Assembly: GCA_032622095.1 (NCBI GenBank)
Contig: CP136061.1
Coordinates: 96,717,345-96,781,344, forward strand
Source: Siphonodentalium dalli
Taxonomy: Eukaryota > Mollusca > Scaphopoda > Gadilida > Siphonodentaliidae
DNA length: 64,000 nucleotides
Direction: 5' to 3'
In this document: positions 23,037 to 32,699 of the stretch, in pieces
Numbering within the stretch: the first letter of the stretch is position 1
How the letters are laid out: each line of letters starts with the position of its first letter
Notes under the pieces: generated by a model
Seen by the model: the letters and a program-made list of their open reading frames with translations, nothing else
The model's database searches: none
Told to the model about the DNA's origin: nothing
Made by a program: the position numbers and the translations under genes

Positions 23037-23779
23037 AGATGCAGTGTCGATTTTACACAACAAAACCATCAACGTGTTCGATTCATGTGAATAATTAGAT
23101 ATGACCCATACATAATTGTTTATTCTTACGCCATGTGTACGTGGGTTTAAAGAATTACATAGATGAAACGCCCAAATTGTCAATAAGAGCATGCACAGTG
23201 TGGACATGAAATTTACTGGAAACACATTCAAATGTATATATGATGGATGTGACAAATCGATATATATATATATACTATCAGGGTTATCCGTCGTTGCTCA
23301 GGTTAAAGAGAGGTGTTACCCTTTATATGACCGCACACTGTCACCACTATTTCGAACAGGTCTTCAACGCATTACCATCTCTCTTGACAAATTGTATCTT
23401 TCGTACGAAAAAGATCTTGCATGGGACAGACTCAATTGTGTTATAATACATTATCCAGTCTAACATACCATCCTCTAGCGATTCAAGGTCCCTCATTTTG
23501 CAAGAATATATGCTTCTCTTAAATATAATCATACGTATACTTATATAATGTGTTCTTCTATGTATCTATTTTGCGAACTCACTGTATGAATGTCCTGATT
23601 CCCGTCCCCATACAAATTACAGTTGAGAAGATGTAATTGTTCAAGTGACTTAATTGGGTCACCGCATATCTAGGCTGTGAATGTGAACGCCAAAAACTCC
23701 TTATAGAACGAATTATATGGAGATGACTTTATACATCTTTTTTTAAATTGACGACCAAAACAGCGTACCTTCTTGGTGG

Positions 23780-24400
23780 AAATTAGTGCCAATCATATTT
23801 GTATCAGCTTTGGTGCCCATCCCTTCCACATAATGACTCGAACGGCACCCATTTCCCATATCTACACCACATCCATTATATTCATGATATCATGGAGATG
23901 ATTACGTATATTTGTGGTGGTAATCGGCAACCAAACAAATTCTTATCAAATTTAGTGCATCCCCCATCTCTCACCCAAGCGACCCCATTTAAATCACACG
24001 ATTAATTTCCGCGTATCATGGGGAAGAATATGTATCAATTTGGTGGAAATGGGCGTTTAAATATATGTTGGTGCCCTCTGTGCACCATATCATGGAGATT
24101 ATATTGTATTAGTTTGGTGGAAATCCCCAGTTTTTGCATCTGACACAATCAGCGTATTTTTAGAAAACAATTAACCCACACTATTATCTTGCTCGTAATA
24201 AGTTACACGTTTTAGTCCCTATGGTGCCATATAGATTACCCACGTGAAAGAAAGTAAATGTAACACAGACAGACCCGACATACGCAAATGTAGGCACCAA
24301 CTGTGGCGTCTTTAACTGGTCCACACAATTTGATTCGTCGTTTCATTCGAGAATAATGTGTATGAATTTGCAGTGAATTTGGTGGAAATTTGCGCTAAAC
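23780..24400. repeat. 144-bp tandem array, left block
   Basis: Diverged units contain TATCATGGAGATGATTA, TCAATTTGGTGGAAAT, TTGGTGCCC and ATCACACGATTA. The array continues on the other side of the inserted foldback element (28719-29110) and again at 30400-31260. Confidence 0.75.
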
Positions 24401-24562
24401 ATATGTGACCCGCCATATCAAATCCAGTCGTAAGTCGGGATTTTTTTACCCTCTGCCAATGCATTCTCTTATATATGCGAGTCGACCATAGGTCGCCTCG
24501 CATATATAAGAGAATGCATTGGCCTAAATTTTTTCTTGTATTCTTTAACAATTTTATAATTT

Positions 24563-27500
24563 AGTGTAAACAATATTTTATTCTCAAGAATAGCACATAT
24601 AATACATAATATAAGGACGATAACAGTTTAACATTAGAGAAAAGGATTTGGCAGTAAGCCAAAGGCTTATAGGTGGCCATTTCCTTAGTATATATATTGC
24701 ATCATGGTTTGATTGGGTCTCAATGATGAATTGCCTGTTCCACAAGCACCCGCATCCTATCCCGTTGCCAATCGCTGCGAGTCCACCCCTCACCCAGAAT
24801 CACACCTCTGGCGTGCTTGAGTATACGAGAGCACAATATTTTTGTTTTATGTAGGCTTTTGGTTCACGCTTTACAGGTCATAACCATATTATGTCAGTTA
24901 AATCGTTTGGTATCGTCGATGAACTTTTGGACGGCAATGAATATGTCGGCATTTTTGGTATTAGATATATCTACGGACCCATACAGTAATATTTTGACTT
25001 CCAAGTTCACGTTCAGATTGGCTAAATAACGAACTCTTTCACGCTCGAATATTGGACAGTGGAGTAAGAAGTGCTCAGCAGTTTCTAATTCTACACAGTC
25101 GCAAAATGGACTATTATTCAAATGATTGCAAAACAGGTCATATTTCAGGTTACTGCAGTTTGTTCGCAGGCGACAGTGATAGATTTGGCTTGGTCTTCGG
25201 TACGCTATATAATAATATGACGGTATGATAATTCGATCGGTTAAAAGAAAATTCTTAAAGTCAGAGACAGATTCACATTCTTTCGCCTTTGGCGGAAGGT
25301 TGTTCCATAATTTGACGGTAGCTGGAAGAAATGAATTTTCGTATCTTGTCGCGTAAACTCTGGGAGTCCTGAGACCCTTTTGTCTGAAATTATAATTGGT
25401 TAGACTTCCAGATTCAATAGGAACTAGAGTATATAAGTAAGGGGGCGTGGTTCTCCTAATCATTTTAAAAAATTGCACAAGTTTAGTTTTTTCTCTCCTG
25501 CTAGATAGTGAGTCCCAACCGGTTTCCCGTAATAGTGATTGTTTGCTGCAGCTTCTAGTTGCTCCCGTGACTAATCTAGCAGCCTCGTATTGAATATCTT
25601 CCAGAGAGGTTGAATTTTCAACTGAGCAATTACCCCATACCGAGGAGGCATATTCCAACACTGGACGGATGTATGACAAATATATGCTCTCAAGGGTTCT
25701 CCTGTCCAGAATGAATTTATATTTCCTCAGTATATACATTCGACTTGCGGCTCGATTTTCAATATCAGTGACATGATCTTTCCACGTACCGTCTCTGTTA
25801 AAAGTAAGACCTAAATGTTTGTGTGTTTCGACTTCTACAATATCCTTGTCCGACATCTGAAGGGGAGGGTGGACGATTATGTTATTTTTCCATGATACTA
25901 AAAGTGATTCTGTTTTCATGGGATTAAATTTCACTAGCCATTTTTGAGACCATTCGAAAATCAGACTAATATCGTTGTTGATTACCTCTGCGGCAATAAC
26001 TGGGTCTTCAATGGATAGAAATAAAGAGGTATCATCAGCAAAAAGCCTTACATTGCACGTAACATTGTCTACAATATCATTAATGTAAATTAAAAAAAGA
26101 AGAGGGCCGAGTATGGATCCCTGGGGCACACCAGCTGAGACACAGCTCCAGCAGGAGTTCGAGTTTGAAACGATTACTCGCTGGTGCCGATTGTCCAAAT
26201 AATTTTGTAATAGGTCATATGTTTGGCCGACAATTCCCATTCTTTTCAACTTAAATAGTAAGCCCCGATGCCACACCTTATCGAATGCCTTGCTGATATC
26301 ACAGAAAAGGCACCTAATTTCGTTGCCATTATCAAGAGAAGATATTATATAATGGTAAACATCTGTTAACTGAAATACTGTGCTATCTTGCGGAGTGAAT
26401 CCCGATTGAAGGTTTGTTAGAAGCATATTATCTCTTAAATATTCATTCATGTGAAGGTATATACACTTTTCGAAAATTTTGGACAGGCAACAGAGAAGAG
26501 AGACTGGGCGATAATTACTTGGGTCGGTGGCGTCGTCTTTTTTGTATATGGGACATACATTTGCCATTTTCCATTCAGGCGGGAAGAAAGATTTTTCAAG
26601 AAATTTCTTGAAAGCAAATTCTAGTGGACCAGCTAGGGAGGATGCACAAAGTTTCAATATTCTTGGACTAATTCCGTCAGGGCCACTGGCTTTTGCCGTT
26701 TGAACACTTTTCAGTGATTTATATATTTCTTCGCGTGTGATAACGAATGTATCTAGTCTTGATTGAGTCTTGTATTCAAATGGCGGTAATTCTACTCTGT
26801 CTTCATTCGGGAGGGCAGAAATCGAGCAAAAGTATTTATTAAAAATCTCAGCTTTTGATTCATTGTTGGTTGTAATCGAATCCCCATTTTTTAATGCCGG
26901 TATGTTTTTTCTGTCAGGGCCCATGAGTCGATTCATAGTTTTCCACCAAAGTGAAGATTCTGTGAAGCAATTTCCCAGTACTGACTGTGTTTTATCGATT
27001 AGTCTCTGCTTGGCACTCTTTATGCAAGAGGTGACCTCGTTTCTTTTGGATTTATATCGGACCCAGGCATGATCGGTTTTCTTGCGCTTAGCGTTTGAAT
27101 AAAGTCGCCTTCTTTGTCTAATTAGTCTGCGAATTTGGCAAGTCATCCAACTAGGTTCGTCTTGTCGTATGGAAGCTATTTTATTTGGTATGTATTTTGA
27201 GGCTAAGTGATTTATTTTGTCTGTTAACGTACTCGCTATACGTGTATACTCTATCTCAGATAATTCTGAATTATAATTCCATTGTTGGAGATCATTGTTC
27301 ATTGCAGTAAAATCAGCTGCATCATAGTTCCAAACTCTTCGCTTGATGACGCGATTCGATTTCACTACGTTTAGACTTAATTTCACTAATATTGGACAGT
27401 GATATCGAACCAGGTCAGCAAAAAAAGGGTCCAAAATTTCATATGATTCGACAATAAGTGGTTTATTGGTCATACATAAGTCGAGAAGTGACAGTGAGCT

Positions 27501-28442
27501 CTCAGTAAAATATGTCGGTTCTTTGATAATTTGTGTCAGTCCAATTTTCTGTCGAATGTATCTTATTGGCGTTGTTTCGGTTTCTAGAACATTTGAATTA
27601 AAATCCCCAATGACCACGACATGAGAACAATGGCTATTGTCCATTGCCATATCGATCGAAGAATATATTTTCTCCCATAGTTGAACTGGCGAATCCGGTG
27701 GTCGATAAAAAGTTCCAAGCAGAAAGCGCGATGTTGGAGTTACAATTTCAAGCCATACGCATTCTACACCGAATGTTTCCAATTCTCGGTGTCTTTTGGA
27801 GTTTAATGAATTAGCGACATATACTGCGATACCACCACCATGCGATGAGCGATTAAATCGCTCCGGATTATGGAATCCATGAATAGCAATTTCCGAATCT
27901 GATGTATCATTGGAAAGCCATGTTTCTGAGAATGCTGCGATGTCATAGTCTACTATTTCAGCAGACAATGTATCCAGTTTGGGTTTTATGCTCTGAATAT
28001 TTAGGCACATCAATGATAATTTTCTATCAGTTTTTGTATCGGACAAAGAGGGACCCGGGTTCAAATGTACGTCATATGCTTGCATCAAGATTGATTTAAG
28101 TGTTTCTATTATAGCTCGCATTATATTGGATATAGAATATTGTATCACTCTTGAAATGTATGTTTTCACATTTTTGAGAACATTGAGATGGCGAGAACGC
28201 CTATTTCGAGTTATCTTTCTTAACTGCAGTCCAATTCTGATTGCGGAATGCAGAGACGATTCTATGTCAGTGTAATGATATGTCTTTGTGAGCATCCTTT
28301 CAATCAGACTGATTGGTATTAGGCTGCCACGTTCAATCGTGTAAAAACGAAGGAAAACCAAAAATGCAATGTCTCTTGGGACATACGTCGTCTGCATTAG
28401 TACGTATGTTAGGATTGCCAATGAAGATATAATATCTAGGTT
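24563..28442 (-). mobile_element. Nearly intact APE-type non-LTR retrotransposon (LINE)
   Basis: Bounded by an exact 11-bp duplication, TTTTATAATTT, at 24552-24562 and 28443-28453. The uninterrupted junction TTTATAATTTGACCCATACA is visible in the related foldback element at 38697-39280. The insert is 3,880 bp and holds one long ORF on the minus strand. Its 3' end (low coordinates) is a 331-bp untranslated region ending AATAAAATATTGTTTACACT, without a poly-A tail. No separate ORF1 is present, so the copy may be 5' truncated or belong to a one-ORF family. Confidence 0.93.
24894..28397 (-). CDS. LINE ORF2 protein: endonuclease and reverse transcriptase
   Basis: The frame is open from 28715, but everything above 28442 belongs to the foldback element. 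The first Met inside the LINE is at 28397, giving about 1,167 aa. Residue numbers here count from 28715. Domains in order: a basic N-terminal region; a 2A-like motif DVHLNPGP (215-222); an APE endonuclease starting LSLMCLNIQSIKPK, with SETW (263-266), GDFN (370-373) and a terminal RYH (437-439); and a reverse transcriptase with CDISKAFD (805-812), AGVPQGSILGPLLF (861-874) and FADD (892-895). The C-terminus has a CDC...EHFLLHC zinc-knuckle-like motif (1205-1220). It makes cDNA by target-primed reverse transcription. The architecture fits the Jockey/CR1/L2 group; the exact clade needs a tree. No stop or frameshift breaks it. Confidence 0.93.
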   Translation of the reverse strand: MQTTYVPRDIAFLVFLRFYTIERGSLIPISLIERMLTKTYHYTDIESSLHSAIRIGLQLRKITRNRRSRHLNVLKNVKTYISRVIQYSISNIMRAIIETLKSILMQAYDVHLNPGPSLSDTKTDRKLSLMCLNIQSIKPKLDTLSAEIVDYDIAAFSETWLSNDTSDSEIAIHGFHNPERFNRSSHGGGIAVYVANSLNSKRHRELETFGVECVWLEIVTPTSRFLLGTFYRPPDSPVQLWEKIYSSIDMAMDNSHCSHVVVIGDFNSNVLETETTPIRYIRQKIGLTQIIKEPTYFTESSLSLLDLCMTNKPLIVESYEILDPFFADLVRYHCPILVKLSLNVVKSNRVIKRRVWNYDAADFTAMNNDLQQWNYNSELSEIEYTRIASTLTDKINHLASKYIPNKIASIRQDEPSWMTCQIRRLIRQRRRLYSNAKRKKTDHAWVRYKSKRNEVTSCIKSAKQRLIDKTQSVLGNCFTESSLWWKTMNRLMGPDRKNIPALKNGDSITTNNESKAEIFNKYFCSISALPNEDRVELPPFEYKTQSRLDTFVITREEIYKSLKSVQTAKASGPDGISPRILKLCASSLAGPLEFAFKKFLEKSFFPPEWKMANVCPIYKKDDATDPSNYRPVSLLCCLSKIFEKCIYLHMNEYLRDNMLLTNLQSGFTPQDSTVFQLTDVYHYIISSLDNGNEIRCLFCDISKAFDKVWHRGLLFKLKRMGIVGQTYDLLQNYLDNRHQRVIVSNSNSCWSCVSAGVPQGSILGPLLFLIYINDIVDNVTCNVRLFADDTSLFLSIEDPVIAAEVINNDISLIFEWSQKWLVKFNPMKTESLLVSWKNNIIVHPPLQMSDKDIVEVETHKHLGLTFNRDGTWKDHVTDIENRAASRMYILRKYKFILDRRTLESIYLSYIRPVLEYASSVWGNCSVENSTSLEDIQYEAARLVTGATRSCSKQSLLRETGWDSLSSRREKTKLVQFFKMIRRTTPPYLYTLVPIESGSLTNYNFRQKGLRTPRVYATRYENSFLPATVKLWNNLPPKAKECESVSDFKNFLLTDRIIIPSYYYIAYRRPSQIYHCRLRTNCSNLKYDLFCNHLNNSPFCDCVELETAEHFLLHCPIFERERVRYLANLNVNLEVKILLYGSVDISNTKNADIFIAVQKFIDDTKRFN

Positions 28443-28718
28443 TTTTATAATTTCACCCATACAGAGCCCCAGACAAACATGAGCAGACGACACTCTTGTA
28501 TATGCTTCTATATATGTGTGGGGCTCCCTGCAGGGTAATGGATGTTTTTTTATTTTATGTCCTAAAAATTGTAAGAAATATGATAAATTTTTTTTAGCCC
28601 AATGCATTCTCTTATATATGCGAGGCGACCTATGGTCGACTCGCATATATAAGAGATTGCATTTAGCAGGGTAAAAATATCCCGACTTCCGACTGGATTT
28701 GATATGGCGGGTCACATA

Positions 28719-29110
28719 TTTCTATAATTGTTGTCCTCCCCGCCCTATCCTTGACTCAAGTGGCGCCACTATGACATCTCTACTAATCATAATATATATA
28801 CAATTGGTGGAAATCGGTGACAAACAAATTCGTATCAAATATAGTGCCAACATCTCTTAAACAGACGTCGCCAAGTTTGCGTATTTTAACCAAACGATTA
28901 GATTCCTGATATCATGGAGATGATTATGTAAAACTTTGGTGGAGAATAATTTGTATTCATCTGGTGGAAATCGGCGCCGAAAATAGTTTATAAATTGTTG
29001 GTGTCCCTCTCCCCTTCATTGCACCCCTGACTCAAATGCCATCTTTAAATCTTACTTTAAATACCACTTTTGACATATTTATATCTAACCACTTATGACA
29101 GCTTTAAAAC
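28719..29110. repeat. 144-bp tandem array, middle block
   Basis: CAATTGGTGGAAATCGGTGA, CATGGAGATGATTATG, CTGGTGGAAATCGGCGCCGA and CACCCCTGACTCAAATG continue the array split by the foldback insertion. Confidence 0.75.
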
Positions 29111-29134
29111 ACACCGTTACGCTTCTGATGTCAT

Positions 29135-29575
29135 GAAGATGATAATGTAAATGTGATAGATGTAAAAGAGAGACAGAAGACATCTCCCACATATTTTGGA
29201 ACTGTGTTCACGTTCAGAAATTCATAAAGGAACTCAGCGATTTGGGATACAATTAACAGCATTGATCTCCGTCCCCAAAAGATGACAATGATTCCCGGCT
29301 CATCAACAACGAATCCGAACTTTACAACGAACATGCTGTCACTACTAATTAATATATTTATAAGACTAAATTCAAGCCAGTTAACTTATCGCTAAATGTT
29401 TTCCTCAAAGAATTGAATTATAGATATCAATGTGAGAAGTATACCGCACGATATCAATCGAAACTGGTTCCTTTTAGAAAAGGCTATACATATACGCTGC
29501 ATACGCACCAGTCAACACCAAAAAACTTAAGTATCCTGGAAATTATCTCTTCACCAGATCGAAAATTCACTTAAT
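29135..29575 (+). pseudogene. Decayed C-terminus of an L1/Tx1-like LINE
   Basis: The + strand reads CDRCKRETEDISHIFWNC near 29140-29215, the CxxC...HxFWxC motif of L1/Tx1-type ORF2 C-termini. In another frame, further on, comes NVFLKELNYRYQCEKYTAR (29380-29450) and a short tail ending at TAA near 29573. At least one frameshift and several stops separate the pieces. It sits between blocks of the 144-bp array. Confidence 0.7.
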
Positions 29576-29759
29576 TACTATACCCAAGAAATACTATTAC
29601 CGCCCCAATAACACAATGCCGTCTATAGTTAGATGTCCCACCGATGCGCCGTACACAGGAACAAAGTTCAAAAGATTTAAAATCTGAATGACTATATCAA
29701 ATTGTAATTCAATTGAGTATTTGTCACTAAAAACAAGCATTCTGATTGGCCGAGAGCGG

Positions 29760-29990
29760 CTAACTTTCGTTTTCGATTCACCGACATCGGCCGCTTCAGC
29801 GTGCATCAAATCTGAATGTAGCACGGTCAAATTTCATCGGTGCAGAACGAGTAGCGAAACGAGCACACCCGCGCGTTGTTGTCTATGGATACTGTTCATC
29901 GGTCGCTTCAGCGTGCATCAAATCTGAATGTGACACGGCACAATTTCGTCGGCGCAGAACGGAGTAGCGAAACGAGCCAACCAGCCCCAC
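29760..29990. repeat. Direct repeat, two units of about 120 bp
   Basis: CGCTTCAGCGTGCATCAAAT, CTGAATGT, CACGG, AATTTC(A/G)TCGG and GCAGAACG(G)AGTAGCGAAAC occur at about 29792 and 29911. The region is GC-richer than its surroundings and leads into the 30107 palindrome. Confidence 0.75.
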
Positions 29991-30069
29991 AGGAAATGGT
30001 TACGGAGCAGTGTTCCGAGTAACGCAACGAACAAACCCAATGATTTGTGCACGGTGACAACGGCGAAAT

Positions 30070-30208
30070 GAAAGTCTCGATTCGTGTCATGAAAATCGAG
30101 ACTTTAGTTGTACATTCTGGGATTCGAGCATGAAAACAGTTTGTGAACTCGCCGGCAAGCCGGCTCGTTCACAAACTGTTTTCATGCTCGAATCCCAGAA
30201 TGTACAAC
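30070..30208. repeat. Near-perfect 102-bp palindrome plus small hairpin
   Basis: 30107-30208: GTTGTACATTCTGGGATTCG, AGCATGAAAACAGTTTGTGA pair with their complements around a GCCGGCAAGCCGGC centre. Just before it, AAAGTCTCGATT...AATCGAGACTTT forms a second short hairpin (30070-30105). Confidence 0.9.
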
Positions 30209-30399
30209 TCAACAGGGTATGTTTATCTCCTAAGTGTACATATATTTGATTTATCCCTATTCACATGTAAGTCACTGAGAGTGCATATGATGTACGAAAG
30301 ACGTGTAAATGAAGTGAGCAAGATGTGAGCGAATTGGAAGAATGTAACTTTATCTATAATAGCATGTACCCCTGTCTGTATTTACAGTCAGTCATTGGT

Positions 30400-31260
30400 G
30401 ATAATGTATAAGTTTGGTGATAATCAGCGACTAAATTCATTCTTATCAAATTAAGAGCCCCCTCCATCTTTCATCCAAACGGCACCAATTTGGCGTATTT
30501 ACATCACACGATTATATTTCTCGAATCATTGAGAAGAATGTGTTTCAATTTGGTGGAATTCGATGCTAAAATGTTTGATAAAGTCTGGTGCCCCTCTCCC
30601 CTTCCGTGCAGCCCTGACTCAAAAGACGCCACTGTTGCCATCTTTACATCACACGATTAGATTTCTCTTATCATGGAGTAGTATGTGTATCAATTTGGTG
30701 GAAATCGGCGCTAAAAAGTTTTATCAATTTTGGTGCCCTCTCCCCTTCCGTGCACTCCTGACTCACATGGCGCCAATTTTTCCATACTTCAATCACACGA
30801 TTAGATTTCCCGTACCATGGAAGAGAATGTGTATCAATTTGGTGGAAATCGGCGCTAAAAAGTTTTGATCAAATTTGGTGCCCCTCTCCTTTCCGTGTAC
30901 CCCTGACTCAAATGGCGCCACTTTTGCCATCTTGAAATCACACGATTAGATTCCTCGTATCATGGAGAAGAATGAGTATCAATTTTGTGGAAATCGGCGC
31001 TGAACAGGTTTATCAATACTTGTGCCCCTCTCCCCATACATGCACCCCTGACTCAAATGGCGCCACTTTTGACATTTATAAACCACACCATTAGATTCCT
31101 CATATCATGGAGATGATTATGAATAAGTTCGGTGGAAATCGGCGACAATTATTTGTTCTGCCCCTCCACCTTTTGTGGAGCGTCACTTTAGAAACAACAG
31201 CGTCACTTTAGACAATTCTAACCCGCACCATTATCTTTCTCGTAAAAAGGTACCCCAAAT
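30400..31260. repeat. 144-bp tandem array, right block
   Basis: TCAATTTGGTGGAA(A/T)T recurs at about 30548, 30693, 30836 and 30980, and TTCGGTGGAAAT at about 31128, so the period is about 144. Each unit holds GGTGCCCCTCTCC, GCACCCCTGACTCAAATGGC, GCCACTTTTG, ATCACACGATTAGAT and TATCATGGAGA. This is the least diverged part of the array. Confidence 0.88.
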
Positions 31261-31269
31261 AGACCACTC

Positions 31270-32460
31270 AGTTGTCATCTAAATTGTCCCCTGTGACTTT
31301 CTATAGAACACAGACAGACATTCGCAATATGCACGCGGTATGTATCGTTTTCTTTCATCTACAAAAGTATCACAGCTAAGAAGCGCGTGGTATTCATCAC
31401 CAATAGTTCACATGTACGTTGAATGTACGGGGTTTTGTTTCAACGACCGTGTTGTACCAGGTGTACATGATTTGCTATTCTGGATCACGCTAGAATCTGC
31501 ACATCTTTAGGGCTCCGATTATGTATGTATTTTTCGATACCCAAGTTTGGTTTGATTGCCGTATATATGTCAACCCCTTAGTAGAGGCCTCCATTGGTGA
31601 GGCCCATTCTTGTTTAAATTGATCCTGCATGAGCGAACTAATACAATTTTTTTTTGTGGCCAGATATCAACTTCCAAAATAGAAACTTTTAAAACAGTAT
31701 GATTTTTTGTCAGCCAAGCAAAATTTACAATAATCATGTATCACATGAAACACATATAGTATCATTGAAACATCCATTAGATCTATTCTTAACACTCACT
31801 AGTGAGTAATCGATGCATGCTTCCTATGATACTTGGCATCGCGCCAAGTAAATTACTGCGCGGATTAATACGACTTAGAAAAGCCACGTTTGACACCAAT
31901 ACCCGACATTGCAAATTGATTGCTTTGTTCATTAAAGTTCAATTATAGTCCAACTTCGATGCACTAACGAAAATAGGCACACAAGCAAAGAGGCAAATTG
32001 GGGGACTATATGTTCCGTCGCAAGGCAGAGCGCACAATACTGTCGTATACGGTTGTGAAGCGACTCAGCCAACGCCGTGCAGCAATTTTGTGTGTGCTTC
32101 TTTTAAATATTTTGACTTGTTAAAAAGGCATAAAAGTTCTAGTTTTTTTTTCATCGTTTCATAAAATTATAATTTCCCAACATAACTCGTTGGAGATCCT
32201 CTATATCTTATATGAAGAGCGTCTATGTTTACATATCACAAAACGGTAGCTGATAAAGAGAGTTATCAATTATGCGCTTCTGTGATCGTTTTCGACGTAT
32301 TACTTATGGGTGTTTGTGTTTATTTTCACTGGTCACGTGACATACGAATGTTGTTTATCACACGAATATGGTCATTTTCTTTTCCATTATCGGCTGAAAA
32401 TTCATTTAGGAAATGTTGTCATATTTAGTGTCAAATCGGACCGGGCATCTTTAAACGTGT
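31270..32460. other. No gene recognised
   Basis: Non-repetitive AT-rich DNA. A short palindrome, TCTTAACACTCACTAGTGAG, lies near 31788 and a similar GAGTGTTAAG at 12716. The ORFs at 32225-32525 have no recognisable domain. Confidence 0.4.
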
Positions 32461-32469
32461 TGCGGAATA

Positions 32470-32697
32470 TAACCTTTGACCCTTCCATGTCAGGAGCTGT
32501 CTTAAATTTTGCGAAAACACTTTGACTATGCATTACAGTATATATTATACGACAATAGATTTTTGCCTAATAATATTTACATTGACCTTGTAAGCATATC
32601 TTATATGCGAGGCACCCTATGGGCGATATATAAAATAATGCACTGGCACGGGATCTTTAATGCTGCACCAACGCTGCTCCCGTCATGAACGGGTTAA
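32470..32697. mobile_element. Degenerate piggyBac-type MITE of the 12.8-kb family
   Basis: Right TTAA at 32694-32697. Inner ends GTCAGGAGCTGTCTTAAATTTTGCGAAAAC and GCTGCTCCCGTCATGAACGGG match the 12800-13052 element, with eroded hairpin remnants between (CTTATATGCGAGGCACC, TAATGCACTGGCACGGGA). The left TTAA is lost. Confidence 0.65.
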
Positions 32698-32699
32698 AT

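Larger units (their letters stand above)
24404..28716. mobile_element. TA-type foldback element, itself interrupted by a LINE
   Basis: Flanking TA at 24402-24403 and 28717-28718. Ends TGTGACCCGCCATATCAAAT and their complement. Hairpin modules at 24457-24527 and 28602-28665. Removing the LINE and one copy of its 11-bp duplication leaves about 422 bp, similar to the 460-bp copy at 52741-53200. It inserted into a unit of the 144-bp array. Confidence 0.9.

Noticed and set aside
28443-28715. First 91 codons of the long minus-strand ORF as part of the LINE protein
   Set aside because: They lie outside the target-site duplication, within the foldback element.
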